Assembly: GCA_963774455.1 (NCBI GenBank)
Contig: CAVZFD010000004.1
Span: 248,001 to 312,000, forward strand
Direction of reading: 5' to 3'
DNA length: 64,000 bases
From: DATFVA01 sp963774455
GTDB taxonomy: Bacteria > Bacteroidota > Ignavibacteria > Ignavibacteriales > Ignavibacteriaceae
Shown: in pieces, positions 1-7,365 of the stretch
Layout: each line of letters opens with the position of its first letter
Numbering within the stretch: the first letter of the stretch is position 1
The notes under the pieces: generated by a model
The model's input: the letters and a program-made list of their open reading frames with translations, nothing else
Database searches by the model: none
Told to the model about the DNA's origin: nothing
Made by a program: the position numbers and the translations under genes

Positions 1-2077
1 GGGGCTCCCACTGTACAGGTCTCATCTGGTTTATCTGTTCATCGCTCATCCTGATGTTCACTTTGCCTACTCCGTAGGGATCATTGTCTTTAAGCTGTTC
101 AATGTACCAGTTTGTATTAAGCAGACTTAAGTTTGCAATCTTAACATCACGTCTTACTCCTTCGACATCCTGAAGGTACCAGAGAGGGAATGTATCATTA
201 TCACCGTTGGTAAAGAGTACGGCATTAGGCGCGCAGCTCTGAAGCAGGTTATATGAATAATCCCAGGGCACCCAGTTCTGTGAACGATCGTGGGTGAAGT
301 AATTAGTCTTATACATATTAAAAGGAACAAAAATTACTCCGAATGCAAGTATCCCGACTACACTGGCGGTCCTCATACTCTCGGCCGATATCTTCTCCAT
401 TGCCAGGTCTATCAGTCCGCGCACACCTATGGCTATCCAGATGGAGAAGACGAAGAAAGCACCCACATAGAAGTAATCTCTTTCCCTGGGCTGAGGCTGC
501 TGCTGGTTCTGATAGAAAGCGGTGAGGTAGCCCAGAAGAATGAACATCACCATAAAGGCGGCGGCCATCTTCCAGTCCTTCTTAAAGTGGAAGTAAATAC
601 CCAGCAGTCCAAGCAGAAGTGGAATAGCATAGAACGAGTTCTTTGCACTTCCATCAAAGTGGATACCTCCCAGGATATTTCCGAAGAAGTTGCCTATTTG
701 GTTGAAGGGGGCAATATCGGGACCATCATCCTGCTGCCAGCCTTCACGTCCAGCGTAGTTCCAGAACCAGTATCTTGTCATCATATGGTTCATCTGGTAG
801 CGCCAGAAGAAGTCGAGATCGCTTGAGTAATCGTTATAGACCACCATCTGGTGAGGTTCTGTGGCAAACCTTCTCTTGAAGGTAGGGAAATCTCCGTACT
901 GGTCGCGGTTCAGGTAGCTTACAAGCTCAGTGAAGTTATCCGGATCATTCTCATTCATCGGGGGCTTCATATTAGCCCGGATTATAACCATCGCAAAAGT
1001 GGTAAACCCGATGAGCACAAAGATAAATGTTATAAGGGACAGGTGAAGCGTAGGCTTATTTTCACGCCTTGCATAAATAACTCCGTACCAGAGAGCTCCC
1101 ATTATTACCACCAGCACGACAATGGCAAGAAAGCTGTTATCACCCGTTATTGCTGCTATAATCCCGGGGAGGAATTTAACCACTCCCGGGTAGGTAATAA
1201 ACAGAGCTATACCGCCGATAATCAGGGGCATATAAAATGAATTTCTTGTGAATATCTTCTTATAAAAGATACCCATTACAAGTGCACTTATGCCTACTGC
1301 GATAAGTTTGAACTTGGTATCATACGCCTGGTACTCCTCGGGGGTTGGGGGAGTGGTGGAAGTAGTGCTTGCCCACATTGCCAGGGAGATTATCACAAGC
1401 AGAGCCGCATGAGCAATAAATATATATCCTGTTTTCTTCAGCGCTTCTTCATCAGTGACATACTTCCTGAACAGGATGATCATTACTACGGGCACAATGG
1501 CAAGGACCGCCATCAGGTGAACTCCCGTTGCTATACCTATCAGGTAGGCGATCATAAGAATGTATTTCTCATTATCAGGGTTTTCCGCCTTCTCGTTCCA
1601 TACGATTATCAGCCAGGTAACAAAAGCCACCAGGAAGATACTGAATGCATAAACCTCAGCCTCTACGCCATTAAACCAGAATGTATCACTGAATGAAAAT
1701 GAAAGTGCTCCAATAGAAGCTGCCAGGTATGTTGCCACTGCATCCAGTGTGCTCCGGGGCGTCTTGCCTCTGTAGTTTTCAATCAGCTTTACGGCAATAA
1801 GATAAAGGAATAATATCGACAGGGCGCTGGTAAGCACAGAAATCGTGTTAAATCTTAAACCGATGTTCTCCACAAAAGGCACCATTGAAAATATTTTTCC
1901 CAGAAGTAGAAAGAAAGGGGCTCCCGGAGGGTGCGGCACCTGCAGATAATAACCTGATGCAATGAACTCACCGCAGTCCCAGAAGGAAACCGACGGCTGC
2001 ACCGTTGAGAAAAGCACAAGCAGGGATATCAGGAAAGTAACGGCTGCAAAGATTTTGTGAAGCACCTTATAATTCAT
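1..2077 (-). CDS. DUF2723 family multi-spanning membrane protein, partial (C-terminus outside window)
   Basis: About 692 residues are visible and the frame runs off the left edge, so the C-terminus is missing. The N-terminus has a hydrophobic segment followed by the family signature around residues 33-38 (W-D-C-G-E-F) and a HPPGAP motif near residue 48. Many further hydrophobic helices and a long soluble segment follow. DUF2723 proteins are GT-C-like membrane proteins common in Bacteroidota and are suspected lipid-linked-sugar glycosyltransferases; the acidic residues of the first loop would fit such a role. Two ATG codons are adjacent at the start. I chose the second because a GAGG lies 5 nt upstream of it and only 2 nt from the first (2080). 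Substrate unknown. Confidence 0.85.
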   Translation of the reverse strand, partial: MNYKVLHKIFAAVTFLISLLVLFSTVQPSVSFWDCGEFIASGYYLQVPHPPGAPFFLLLGKIFSMVPFVENIGLRFNTISVLTSALSILFLYLIAVKLIENYRGKTPRSTLDAVATYLAASIGALSFSFSDTFWFNGVEAEVYAFSIFLVAFVTWLIIVWNEKAENPDNEKYILMIAYLIGIATGVHLMAVLAIVPVVMIILFRKYVTDEEALKKTGYIFIAHAALLVIISLAMWASTTSTTPPTPEEYQAYDTKFKLIAVGISALVMGIFYKKIFTRNSFYMPLIIGGIALFITYPGVVKFLPGIIAAITGDNSFLAIVVLVVIMGALWYGVIYARRENKPTLHLSLITFIFVLIGFTTFAMVIIRANMKPPMNENDPDNFTELVSYLNRDQYGDFPTFKRRFATEPHQMVVYNDYSSDLDFFWRYQMNHMMTRYWFWNYAGREGWQQDDGPDIAPFNQIGNFFGNILGGIHFDGSAKNSFYAIPLLLGLLGIYFHFKKDWKMAAAFMVMFILLGYLTAFYQNQQQPQPRERDYFYVGAFFVFSIWIAIGVRGLIDLAMEKISAESMRTASVVGILAFGVIFVPFNMYKTNYFTHDRSQNWVPWDYSYNLLQSCAPNAVLFTNGDNDTFPLWYLQDVEGVRRDVKIANLSLLNTNWYIEQLKDNDPYGVGKVNIRMSDEQINQMRPVQWEP

Positions 2078-2219
2078 CATAACCTCAAAATGAAAAGAAT
2101 TAAAAATTACTTACAATGATTTTATTTATCAATGGTAAAAGCGTATGCAATAAGCACTTTTTCCCCCTTCCCGCAGAAGCGGTTTACAGGTAGTACAAAA
2201 AAAATAATGGAAATAGAAA

Positions 2220-2444
2220 TTATTCTTCCTTCTTTTTGAATAAATTATCCAGTTTGGTTCTGTCTGCCGGAACAAAATATTTATCGTACAGTTCCTTTAG
2301 TTTTTTGAAAGAAACAGAATCAAAATCCTCTTCATCTTTGTGCATTTTCTGAAACATTTTGTACATCTCAGTTTCCTCCCGGGTGAACTTCCTATCATAT
2401 CTCTTTAATGCCTCAAGGTATTTCTGCTGATCTCTGAACGCCAT
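2220..2444 (-). CDS. Small charged hypothetical protein (74 aa)
   Basis: This is a short, highly charged, Lys/Glu/Asp-rich protein with predicted amphipathic helices and no membrane segment, cysteine pair or motif that I recognise. An in-frame ATG lies 12 nt further upstream, but the chosen start has a strong GGAGG exactly 5 nt before it, and that Shine-Dalgarno is made from the codons that would follow the upstream ATG. It lies on the same strand as, and upstream of, the DUF2723 gene, about 140 nt away. Function unknown. The clear ribosome binding site and protein-like composition make it a likely real gene. Confidence 0.6.
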   Translation of the reverse strand: MAFRDQQKYLEALKRYDRKFTREETEMYKMFQKMHKDEEDFDSVSFKKLKELYDKYFVPADRTKLDNLFKKKEE

Positions 2445-2634
2445 ATTATCCTCCATGATTCTTTGAGGAAATAGAAAATCTATCTTTCAAATTAACTATT
2501 AAATCTTTCAAATGACAGATTATGATATGAGAGGTGAACATTAATCATACATGATTTATATTTGTATTTATCCACCCAGGTACGAAATATTTGACGGTTT
2601 TGTTCTATAATAGTTCATAACATGATATTAAAAA

Positions 2635-3271
2635 ATGAAAAGTAGTGATATACCGCTTGTCTCGGTAGTTTTAACTGTTTATAACCGGCAGAGCACCCTC
2701 CGAAGATCGCTTAATTCATTGGTAGCCCAGTCATTCCGCAACTGGGAACTGATCGCGATTGATGATGGAAGCACCGATGATTCCTGCATAGTGCTTAAAG
2801 AGTATTCAGGACTCTTCAATAATATCAAAGTATATCAACAGAAAAACAGGAAATTGGCTTTCAGCAGGAACAGGGGAATATTACTTGCCAGGGGAAAATA
2901 TATCACATTTCTTGATAGCGACGATGAATACAAAGAGAATCACCTTTTTGAAAGAGTAAACTTTATGGAAAAAAACCGTGAGACAGACCTGATTCACGGA
3001 GGAGTAAAGATCATAGGGGACGAATTTGTAAGGGATAAAAATAACAGGTTCTGCTTTATTCATCTCTCAGAATGTACAATCGGTGCAACTTTTTTCGGAA
3101 AACGCTGTATTTTTGAATCATCTGAATGGGTTTAAAGAAAATATATATAGTGAAGATTCGGAATTTTTGATGCGGGCGAAGAAACTTTATAATGTTCACA
3201 GGGTTGATATTCAAACATATATTTATCACAGGGAAATAGAAGATAGTATAACACACAATTATGTCCCCTGA
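2635..3271 (+). pseudogene. Family 2 glycosyltransferase, interrupted by a frameshift
   Basis: The first frame (2635-3135) begins with a GT-A fold: VSVVLTVYNR near residue 9, IAIDDGSTDDS near residue 40, and FLDSDDE near residue 91, which carries the metal-binding DxD. It stops early at 3135. The continuation lies in the next frame: the 3083-3271 reading contains GFKENIYSEDSEFLMRA, the conserved family 2 region that should follow. Dropping one T from the T5 run near 3108-3112 would join both halves into about 211 residues. It is therefore either a recent one-base mutation or a sequencing/assembly error at a homopolymer. The intact enzyme would transfer a sugar from a nucleotide donor to a glycan or lipid acceptor. 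The reading end overlaps the next gene. Confidence 0.8.
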
Positions 3272-3857
3272 TAAATACCAATATTATAAGATATTTAAAC
3301 CGTATGGAATGCTATCCCGGTTTACTGATGCAGAGGGAAGACCGACTTTAAAAGATCTGTACAGTTTTCCGGAAGATGTCTACCCTGTGGGAAGACTTGA
3401 TGCCGATAGTGAAGGACTTCTTCTGTTAACAAATGATAAATCTTTAACGGATGCATTACTGAATCCCTTTAACAGGCATAAAAGAGAATATTGGGTTCAG
3501 GTTGAGGGAGTTCCGGATGAGGAAGACATTACTGCACTGAAAAAAGGTGTTTTTATAAAAGGTAGAAAAACTCTGCCCGCACAGGCTGAAATTTTACCAG
3601 ATCCTGTGGTACCGCCAAGAGATCCTCCTATAAGATTCAGAAAGAATATTCCTGAAACCTGGATCAGGATAATACTCATGGAGGGAAAGAATCGTCAGAT
3701 TAGAAGAATGACGGCATCAGTTGGTTACCCGACGTTAAGACTTATCCGTGTCAGCATCGAACAAATTAAATTAGGAAAAATGAATTCCGGAGACGTTAAG
3801 CGTTTGACCGAAAATGAAATTAGTTATTTGAATACATTAAAACAGGCAGCCCGATGA
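3261..3857 (+). CDS. RluE/RsuA-family rRNA pseudouridine synthase
   Basis: The protein has 198 residues and resembles the single-domain RluE branch, which isomerises a uridine in 23S rRNA (U2457 in E. coli). The N-terminus has the KPYGMLSRFTD substrate-binding stretch. The catalytic motif GRLDADSEGLLLLTND lies near residue 44 and its Asp is the expected nucleophile. The C-terminal EGKNRQIRRM motif near residue 144 is diagnostic of the RsuA/RluB/E/F group. No S4 domain precedes the catalytic domain, which matches RluE rather than RsuA or RluB. The start overlaps the end of the broken glycosyltransferase reading frame by 11 nt, and the stop codon sits inside a hairpin. Confidence 0.9.
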   Translation: MSPDKYQYYKIFKPYGMLSRFTDAEGRPTLKDLYSFPEDVYPVGRLDADSEGLLLLTNDKSLTDALLNPFNRHKREYWVQVEGVPDEEDITALKKGVFIKGRKTLPAQAEILPDPVVPPRDPPIRFRKNIPETWIRIILMEGKNRQIRRMTASVGYPTLRLIRVSIEQIKLGKMNSGDVKRLTENEISYLNTLKQAAR

Positions 3858-3880
3858 GGCTGCCATAATAAATTATTTTT
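3845..3880. terminator. Hairpin terminator between convergent genes
   Basis: A perfect 7-bp stem (GGCAGCC at 3845-3851, GGCTGCC at 3858-3864) with a 6-nt loop contains the stop codon of the pseudouridine synthase. It is followed by an AT-rich stretch ending in T5. On the other strand, TTTT follows shortly after the stem, so it could also end the convergent mscL transcript. Confidence 0.65.
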
Positions 3881-3886
3881 ATCACT

Positions 3887-4348
3887 TCATACCGCCGAAA
3901 GCTCGGAAGTACAATGGGAACAGCGTGTGGCGCTTAGAGAAATTTTTTCAAAGCAATAGGGACAGTTCTTAGTGGTCGGAGCTTCGGGAGGTATTTCCTC
4001 CTGTTTTTTCTTTAGCTTATTGATAGATTTTACAATCATGAAAATTGCAAAGGCTATGATCAGAAAGCTGATGAGCGTGTTAATAAAAATACCGTAATTG
4101 ATCGTTACTGCACCAGCCTTAGTTGCGGCATCTACGGTAGCATATGGCCCTGGCGCAGCAGCTCCTTCTCTTATTACTATGAATAAATTACTAAAATCGA
4201 CATTACCAAGCAGCAGGCCTATAGGCGGCATAATAATATCGGAGACGAGAGATTTGACAATAGTTCCAAAGGCAGCACCTATGATTATACCTACTGCCAT
4301 ATCAATTACATTCCCCCTCATTGCAAATTCTCTGAATTCTTTCCACAT
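3887..4348 (-). CDS. mscL: Large-conductance mechanosensitive channel with C-terminal zinc ribbon
   Basis: The 153-residue protein starts MWKEFREFAMRGNVIDMAVG, the conserved MscL amphipathic helix and pore-lining first membrane helix. It has a second membrane helix at about residues 88-107 and a Lys-rich cytoplasmic helix after that. MscL forms a homopentamer in the inner membrane and opens under high membrane tension to release solutes in osmotic downshock. The C-terminus carries an extra CPYC (129-132) and CSHC (143-146) pair, a small zinc-ribbon absent from E. coli MscL. A longer frame extends upstream to 4435, but a GAGGG 8 nt before this ATG and the family's usual N-terminus decide the start. 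Confidence 0.95.
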   Translation of the reverse strand: MWKEFREFAMRGNVIDMAVGIIIGAAFGTIVKSLVSDIIMPPIGLLLGNVDFSNLFIVIREGAAAPGPYATVDAATKAGAVTINYGIFINTLISFLIIAFAIFMIVKSINKLKKKQEEIPPEAPTTKNCPYCFEKISLSATRCSHCTSELSAV

Positions 4349-4577
4349 TTTGTTTTCCCTCTGTTGTGAATGAATATATTTATTTATTCTGATAAGACAT
4401 TGAATATAACGCAAAAATACCCTAATTGACATCAAATTCCATACTCATAAGCGCCTATTTTTCAAAAGGTTAAGATACCTGATAAGTTGTAATGTCCGAT
4501 CGTTTCAATAGAACACAGATTATGTTCTTTTTATGAGTTAAGTTTATAAGTAAACGAGTTTAATGACAGGAGGAATT

Positions 4578-5045
4578 ATGTTAAATCAGGATAAAAATTT
4601 TAGTATGACTGCTTTCCTGATAGGAGGTATTCTTGGTGCTTCTGCATCATTATTATTTACTCCCCGAAGTGGAAAAGAATTGAGAGCAGATATCAGACGT
4701 CAGACAGATAATTATTTAAAAGAGGTAAAACTAAGAAGGGACGTCCTGATCAATCGATCAAAATCAACCGGAGAACTCTTAAAAAGAAAAGCGGAAGATC
4801 TGATGGAGAGTATCGGAAATTATGCAAACGGGAAAATTGAAAAGCCTCTCTCGGTTATTGAAAAGGAAATTAATGCATTGAGGTCTGCTATAAATGCTGC
4901 TCGTGCTTCTTATTCAGGCATCCCTGAGATCCATAGAACCCTTTTGGATGATGGTCAGCCTGTTTCGAATGAATATGATGATGAACAGCTGCCTAAGCAT
5001 CTCGGCATGGGAAAGGGAAGAAATAGAAGAAGTTCCTATTCATAA
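4578..5045 (+). CDS. YtxH domain-containing membrane-anchored protein
   Basis: The 155-residue protein has one N-terminal hydrophobic helix (about residues 11-27, Gly/Ala-rich) running straight into the YtxH signature LLFTPRSGKELRADI. A long charged, probably helical tail rich in Lys, Arg and Glu follows. YtxH proteins are small envelope-associated proteins often induced by stress; their biochemical role is not established. An ATG 15 nt upstream is in frame, but AGGAGG placed 5 nt before this ATG marks it as the start. It is transcribed divergently from mscL across a roughly 230-nt AT-rich promoter region, so the two may share osmotic or envelope-stress control (inference). Confidence 0.8.
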   Translation: MLNQDKNFSMTAFLIGGILGASASLLFTPRSGKELRADIRRQTDNYLKEVKLRRDVLINRSKSTGELLKRKAEDLMESIGNYANGKIEKPLSVIEKEINALRSAINAARASYSGIPEIHRTLLDDGQPVSNEYDDEQLPKHLGMGKGRNRRSSYS

Positions 5046-5071
5046 GAATTCTCTAATCAAATAATAAATAC

Positions 5072-5089
5072 GGGCGGAAGACTCCGCCC
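5072..5089. terminator. Short GC-rich hairpin after the YtxH gene
   Basis: A perfect 7-bp stem (GGGCGGA / TCCGCCC) closes a 4-nt loop 26 nt after the stop codon. There is no T-run behind it, so it may stop transcription poorly or mainly stabilise the 3' end. Confidence 0.45.
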
Positions 5090-5111
5090 CAATATAACTG
5101 AAGGTAGCTTT

Positions 5112-5181
5112 TTTCAGCGGCTCCGGAAGCAGTATTGCAGAACTTACATGCTTCGGGAAAAATGCTTCTGCTGAAATTTTT
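5112..5181 (+). terminator. Longer imperfect hairpin followed by a T-run
   Basis: TTTCAGC (5112-5118) pairs with GCTGAAA (5170-5176), and inside it GAAGCA (5126-5131) can pair with either TGCTTC copy (5149-5154 or 5163-5168). Five Ts follow from 5177. It could be the real terminator of the YtxH transcript, or a structured leader with two alternative pairings ahead of the TMEM175 gene. Confidence 0.4.
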
Positions 5182-5303
5182 CTAACCCCCTTTATTGTCG
5201 AGGGTATTTACCCTTTGATTAAAAAGTTAAAAAATAAAAGTTCTTGAATTTAATTTCATCCTTTTCTATTATTCCATCCTGCTTTGGTAATTGAATAAGA
5301 AAA

Positions 5304-5888
5304 ATGAATAAAAACAGGCTTGAAGCATTCAGCGATGGTGTCCTGGCCATTATCATCACAATAATGGTACTTGAGTTAAAAGTTCCCGAGGGATCTGATT
5401 TTGCCTCGCTCAAACCGGTTATCCCGATACTATTAAGCTATATTTTAAGTTTTATTTACCTCGGGATTTATTGGAATAATCATCATCATATGCTCCACAC
5501 GGTTAAGTATGTTACCGGCGGAATCCTGTGGGCTAACCTGCACCTCTTATTCTGGCTGTCGCTTTTTCCTTTTACGACATGGTGGATGGGAGAAAATTCT
5601 TTCGCCCCTGCAACGCTCGCTCTCTACGGCATTGTACTGTTCTTTGCTGCTGTAGCTTATTTTATTTTACAGACCGTAATAATAAAAACCCAGGGAAAGG
5701 ATTCTCTGCTGGCGAAGGCAGTGGGGCGGGATATTAAAGGAAAATCTTCACCTATTTTTTACCTTTGCGGTATAGCCGCTTCATTCCTTGCCCCATTCCT
5801 TGCTGAAATCTTATACGTTCTGGTAGCTTTTATGTGGTTTATTCCTGATAAAAGAATAGAACATGTGGTGAATACGGAAAAAACATAA
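5304..5888 (+). CDS. TMEM175 (DUF1211) family ion channel
   Basis: The 194-residue protein has about six hydrophobic helices. The first contains FSDGVLAIIITIMVLE (residues 9-24), the family's signature pore helix with the Phe-Ser-Asp motif. The second carries a His cluster (NNHHHM) typical of bacterial homologues. Bacterial TMEM175 proteins are tetrameric cation (mainly potassium) channels of the cytoplasmic membrane, one repeat per subunit, unlike the two-repeat lysosomal protein of animals. The gene stands alone, with about 260 nt of hairpin-containing sequence before it and 52 nt before the next gene. Confidence 0.88.
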   Translation: MNKNRLEAFSDGVLAIIITIMVLELKVPEGSDFASLKPVIPILLSYILSFIYLGIYWNNHHHMLHTVKYVTGGILWANLHLLFWLSLFPFTTWWMGENSFAPATLALYGIVLFFAAVAYFILQTVIIKTQGKDSLLAKAVGRDIKGKSSPIFYLCGIAASFLAPFLAEILYVLVAFMWFIPDKRIEHVVNTEKT

Positions 5889-5940
5889 ATCAGGATTTAT
5901 CATTTTCTGAATTATTTTAGTCATTAATGAGGGAACATAA

Positions 5941-6483
5941 TTGAAAAGACTTGTTGACATTTCCACGAAGGAAGATATTTTTCCAATTTACCGTGATACC
6001 CCCATAGGATTGCTTCTGGAGTACCACAATCTTGAGCGGATTCCGGATAACTTTACGAAGGCTCAGCTCCTTATAGGAATGTGTATGGATAACCGGAAGC
6101 ATTTAAAGATTCCAGATAATTTTGCTTTTATAATAAGAACGGGGGGAGCCAACCTGAGGCACAGTGAATTTAAGGTATCATATGCAATCTCTGTGGGTGA
6201 TGTAGGACATATAGCTTTAATCGGCCATAATAATTGCGGGATGGTTAATCTTATTGCCCGAAAAGATCAGTTCATCGACGGTCTTGTGGAAAAAGCAGGA
6301 TGGAACCGTGAATGGGCAGAGGAGCATTTTATGCACTTTGCCCCTCTCTTTGAGATCGGGAATGAAATTGATTTTGTAATAAGTGAAGCTAAGCGACTGA
6401 GGATGAGATATCCCAAAATTATTATAGCCCCGATGCTTTACAAAGTTGAGGATAACAGGTTGTACCTGATTAACGAAGATTAA
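5941..6483 (+). CDS. Beta-carbonic-anhydrase-like protein
   Basis: The 180-residue protein keeps the zinc-binding frame of the beta-carbonic anhydrase superfamily: Cys48-x-Asp50-x-Arg52 (C-M-D-N-R in place of C-S-D-S-R), then His96-x-x-Cys99 inside a GHNNCGM motif. RTGGAN stands where classical enzymes have RNAGN. The classical reaction is reversible hydration of CO2. This divergent subgroup has not, to my knowledge, been assigned a reaction, so activity is uncertain. The start is TTG with GAGGG 8 nt upstream; no ATG is available before the zinc motif. The ArsC-like gene follows after only 8 nt, so the two are probably cotranscribed. Confidence 0.75.
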   Translation: MKRLVDISTKEDIFPIYRDTPIGLLLEYHNLERIPDNFTKAQLLIGMCMDNRKHLKIPDNFAFIIRTGGANLRHSEFKVSYAISVGDVGHIALIGHNNCGMVNLIARKDQFIDGLVEKAGWNREWAEEHFMHFAPLFEIGNEIDFVISEAKRLRMRYPKIIIAPMLYKVEDNRLYLINED

Positions 6484-6491
6484 GCACGGAT

Positions 6492-6827
6492 ATGAATATT
6501 CAGATAATGGGCACAAAAAAGTGCAGGGATACACAAAAGGCAATACGTTTTTTCAGGGAAAGGGGAATATCTTTTCATTTCAGGGATCTAACTGAAAAAG
6601 GGTTGTCGAAGGGAGAATTGGAAAATATTAATCGGAACGTCAGACCTGAGGAGTTGATCGACAAGGACAGTAAAAGATATGTAGAGAGAGGTATGAGATA
6701 CATGATTTTTGATATCGGAGAGGAACTATTAAATGACCCTTTGTTAATAAAAACACCTGTTGTAAGAAATGGAAATAATTCAACAGTAGGTTATACCCCG
6801 GCGGCCTGGTTGGAATGGCTGAAATAA
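6492..6827 (+). CDS. ArsC/Spx-family thioredoxin-fold protein
   Basis: The 111-residue protein has a thioredoxin-like fold of the ArsC family: beta strand MNIQIMGT, then K-K-C11-R-D-T-Q-K-A, the active-site cysteine and following helix. The C-terminal part LLIKTPVV matches the conserved cis-Pro region. The family includes glutaredoxin-type arsenate reductases and the Spx/YffB proteins. The absence of other ars genes nearby, and its likely cotranscription with a carbonic-anhydrase-like gene, argue against a dedicated arsenic role. A redox or regulatory function is equally possible. It ends 8 nt before a convergent gene. Confidence 0.75.
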   Translation: MNIQIMGTKKCRDTQKAIRFFRERGISFHFRDLTEKGLSKGELENINRNVRPEELIDKDSKRYVERGMRYMIFDIGEELLNDPLLIKTPVVRNGNNSTVGYTPAAWLEWLK

Positions 6828-6834
6828 TAAGGAC

Positions 6835-7056
6835 TTATAATTGAAATGCGGCCGGGGGAATTCTGTCGGTGGATTGAAACAGGCTTTGAGGATTTCTACT
6901 ATCTGAGACGCCAAGACATCTTTGACAGTTAGTACAGAAAAATACATATCTAGTGACTTTGGGAACCTCAAGTTTGCAAATCCAGACTTTGGAAATGTTT
7001 TTTTTGCAGTTTCTGCATGTTAGTTCCAGTTGTTCTTCAACTAATTCTTTAGTCAT
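6835..7056 (-). CDS. Small zinc-ribbon protein
   Basis: The 73-residue protein has Cys14-x-x-Cys17 and Cys41-x-x-Cys44, plus Cys27 and Cys47, arranged as a zinc ribbon between short strands. There is no membrane segment. I do not recognise a named family. Possible roles are nucleic-acid binding or a structural metal site in a partner. It converges on the ArsC-like gene with 7 nt between the stop codons and shows only a weak AAGGAT upstream of its ATG, too far away to be an efficient ribosome binding site. Confidence 0.55.
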   Translation of the reverse strand: MTKELVEEQLELTCRNCKKNISKVWICKLEVPKVTRYVFFCTNCQRCLGVSDSRNPQSLFQSTDRIPPAAFQL

Positions 7057-7365
7057 TCTATTCTTAATTTATCCTTTAGATCAATTTATCCTTTAGACCA
7101 GTAAAAAGAAAAATAGTTGGGGAAATGGAAAATATCTGATTTTATACTTCTTAAAATAGTAAAAATAAAATTATATAGTCATCTCCAAATAGAATCCACT
7201 TTCGGTATTGTTATAACATAGGTTTCTGAGTATTTTCCTATTAATAGAAATCTCACATCATAACTGAATCCTAAGGTTCCATTCATAAGGATTACTCATT
7301 TTTTATTACAGATCAATAATTAATATACATCGCAGGATTATTTTTATAATAAAAAACAAATTTAT
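7057..7365. other. AT-rich intergenic region with a 15-bp tandem repeat
   Basis: This stretch lies between divergent genes and holds no convincing coding frame. Directly upstream of the zinc-ribbon gene, a 15-nt unit (AATTTATCCTTTAGA) occurs twice, at 7066-7080 and 7083-7097, separated by 2 nt. That could be a pair of regulator sites or simple slippage. The rest is very AT-rich and should contain promoters for both flanking genes, but I cannot place them with confidence. Confidence 0.5.

Noticed and set aside
290..1696. Several plus-strand open frames of 95-178 codons.
   Set aside because: They lie antisense to the DUF2723 gene, have no ribosome binding sites or recognisable motifs, and disappear once the minus-strand frame is translated.
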